Source of the DNA: Sporosarcina globispora
Lineage (GTDB): Bacteria > Bacillota > Bacilli > Bacillales > Cytobacillaceae
Length of the DNA stretch: 64,000 nucleotides
Assembly (NCBI RefSeq): GCF_001274725.1
Contig: NZ_LGUF01000007.1
Coordinates: 3,076,077 to 3,140,076, forward strand
Direction of reading: 5' to 3'
Under the pieces are notes generated by a model, which saw nothing but the letters and a program-made list of their open reading frames with translations, ran no database searches and was not told where the DNA came from. Of the stretch, positions 63,565 to 64,000 are shown in pieces. The position numbers were made by a program, and so were the translations under genes. Position 1 is the stretch's first letter, and every line of letters begins with the position of its first letter.

Positions 63565-64000
63565 TTAGTTTTTTCCTTTCGATGGATCACCGTGGCTATA
63601 GTTTAATAACTCCACCTTTGAAGCAGTTAAATTTTTCTCATCTAATTCTTTGTTAAACTGAAGGGGGGATACTCCAAATGTAATCGTATCCGTTCCTAAT
63701 TGCCCCTTTTTATTTCCGTCGTAAGTTTGAACAGTAAATTTTATAATATAGGGATGACTTAATTCCCTTCCTTTTTCCCATTGTTCTAATTCTACAACAT
63801 CATAATTTTTATCCCACCAATTATATTGAATCCTTATTGAATCCTTTTTATAAAAATCATTTACTGCTTGTTTCAATTCATCGCTAAATTGGTCCAAAAT
63901 AAAATGGTCAATAGCTTGCTCCATTCCTTTTGAATCGTGTTTATGCTGTTTCTCAGCACTTACAGGTATGTAATTCACACCCATTAAAAACATAACAACA
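63565..64000 (-). CDS. DUF3888-like secreted protein (N-terminus beyond window edge)
   Basis: At least 142 residues are present. The readable start VVMFLMGVNYIPVSAEKQH is the end of a signal peptide with likely cleavage after VSA; the first residues lie outside the window, so an internal ATG at 63991-63993 is probably not the true start. The mature part contains FILDQFSDELKQAVNDFYKKDSIRIQYNWWDKNYDVVELEQ and the ending GTDTITFGV, characteristic of DUF3888 proteins of Bacillus. Their function is unknown; several are induced around sporulation or stationary phase. The gene ends against a shared terminator. Confidence 0.75.
   Translation of the reverse strand, partial: VVMFLMGVNYIPVSAEKQHKHDSKGMEQAIDHFILDQFSDELKQAVNDFYKKDSIRIQYNWWDKNYDVVELEQWEKGRELSHPYIIKFTVQTYDGNKKGQLGTDTITFGVSPLQFNKELDEKNLTASKVELLNYSHGDPSKGKN

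Overview
The window looks like chromosomal DNA from an aerobic, spore-forming Bacillaceae member (Bacillus, Cytobacillus or Mesobacillus type). The reasons are an H-type small acid-soluble spore protein, strong AGGAGG ribosome binding sites with frequent TTG/GTG starts, Bacillus-style TPP and cobalamin riboswitches, a Bacillus megaterium-like anaerobic (early-cobalt) cobalamin operon, a BceRS-BceAB module and a Vpr-type protease. Identifications come from reading motifs and gene order; no database search was run.

Region 1 (1-0.55 kb): the end of a PadR/HAAS-domain gene pair. Region 2 (about 1-21 kb): a catabolic island that appears devoted to D-amino acids and peptides containing D-residues. 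One strand carries an N-succinylamino acid racemase, a GNAT N-acyltransferase and an M20 deacylase (the trio expected for irreversible D-to-L conversion), then an alpha/beta-hydrolase fused to a penicillin-binding/beta-lactamase-fold hydrolase, an M81 peptidase, a complete Dpp/Opp-type ABC importer, an RpiR regulator and a stand-alone paralogue of the beta-lactamase-fold domain. The opposite strand carries an N-acyl-D-amino-acid deacylase, an MFS permease and an unusual regulator. Two promoters in the first part share an operator-like element, AAACTTC-N16-GAAGTT, at nearly the same distance from the -10 box.

Region 3 (21-25.8 kb): an ArsR/SRPBCC pair, an IS3-family remnant beside a broken MMPL transporter gene whose 5' part is inverted, and an RNPP-like helix-turn-helix/TPR regulator. 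Region 4 (26-33.6 kb): a 1360-residue Vpr-type subtilase ending in a dockerin-like module, a small Cys-rich protein, thiC with a TPP riboswitch, and sspH.

Region 5 (33.8-51.2 kb): a cobalamin-riboswitch-controlled operon of 18 genes running from uroporphyrinogen III towards adenosylcobyrinic acid a,c-diamide (cbiH60-J-C-D-ET-L-F-G-A-sirC-cobA-cbiY-btuR, an unassigned methyltransferase, a BtuCDF/FecCD-type importer, and a cbiW-cbiX fusion). Late genes (cobyric acid synthase, cbiB, nucleotide-loop genes) are absent from the window. A GC-rich palindromic repeat sits just before the cbiW-cbiX fusion.

Region 6 (51.2-64 kb): membrane proteins of CBO0543 and YhhN type, a MOSC protein, a BceAB-type antimicrobial-peptide transporter facing its BceRS two-component system with a likely BceR site, a membrane-bound M28 peptidase, a truncated DinB gene, an FAD monooxygenase and a secreted DUF3888-like protein cut by the window end.
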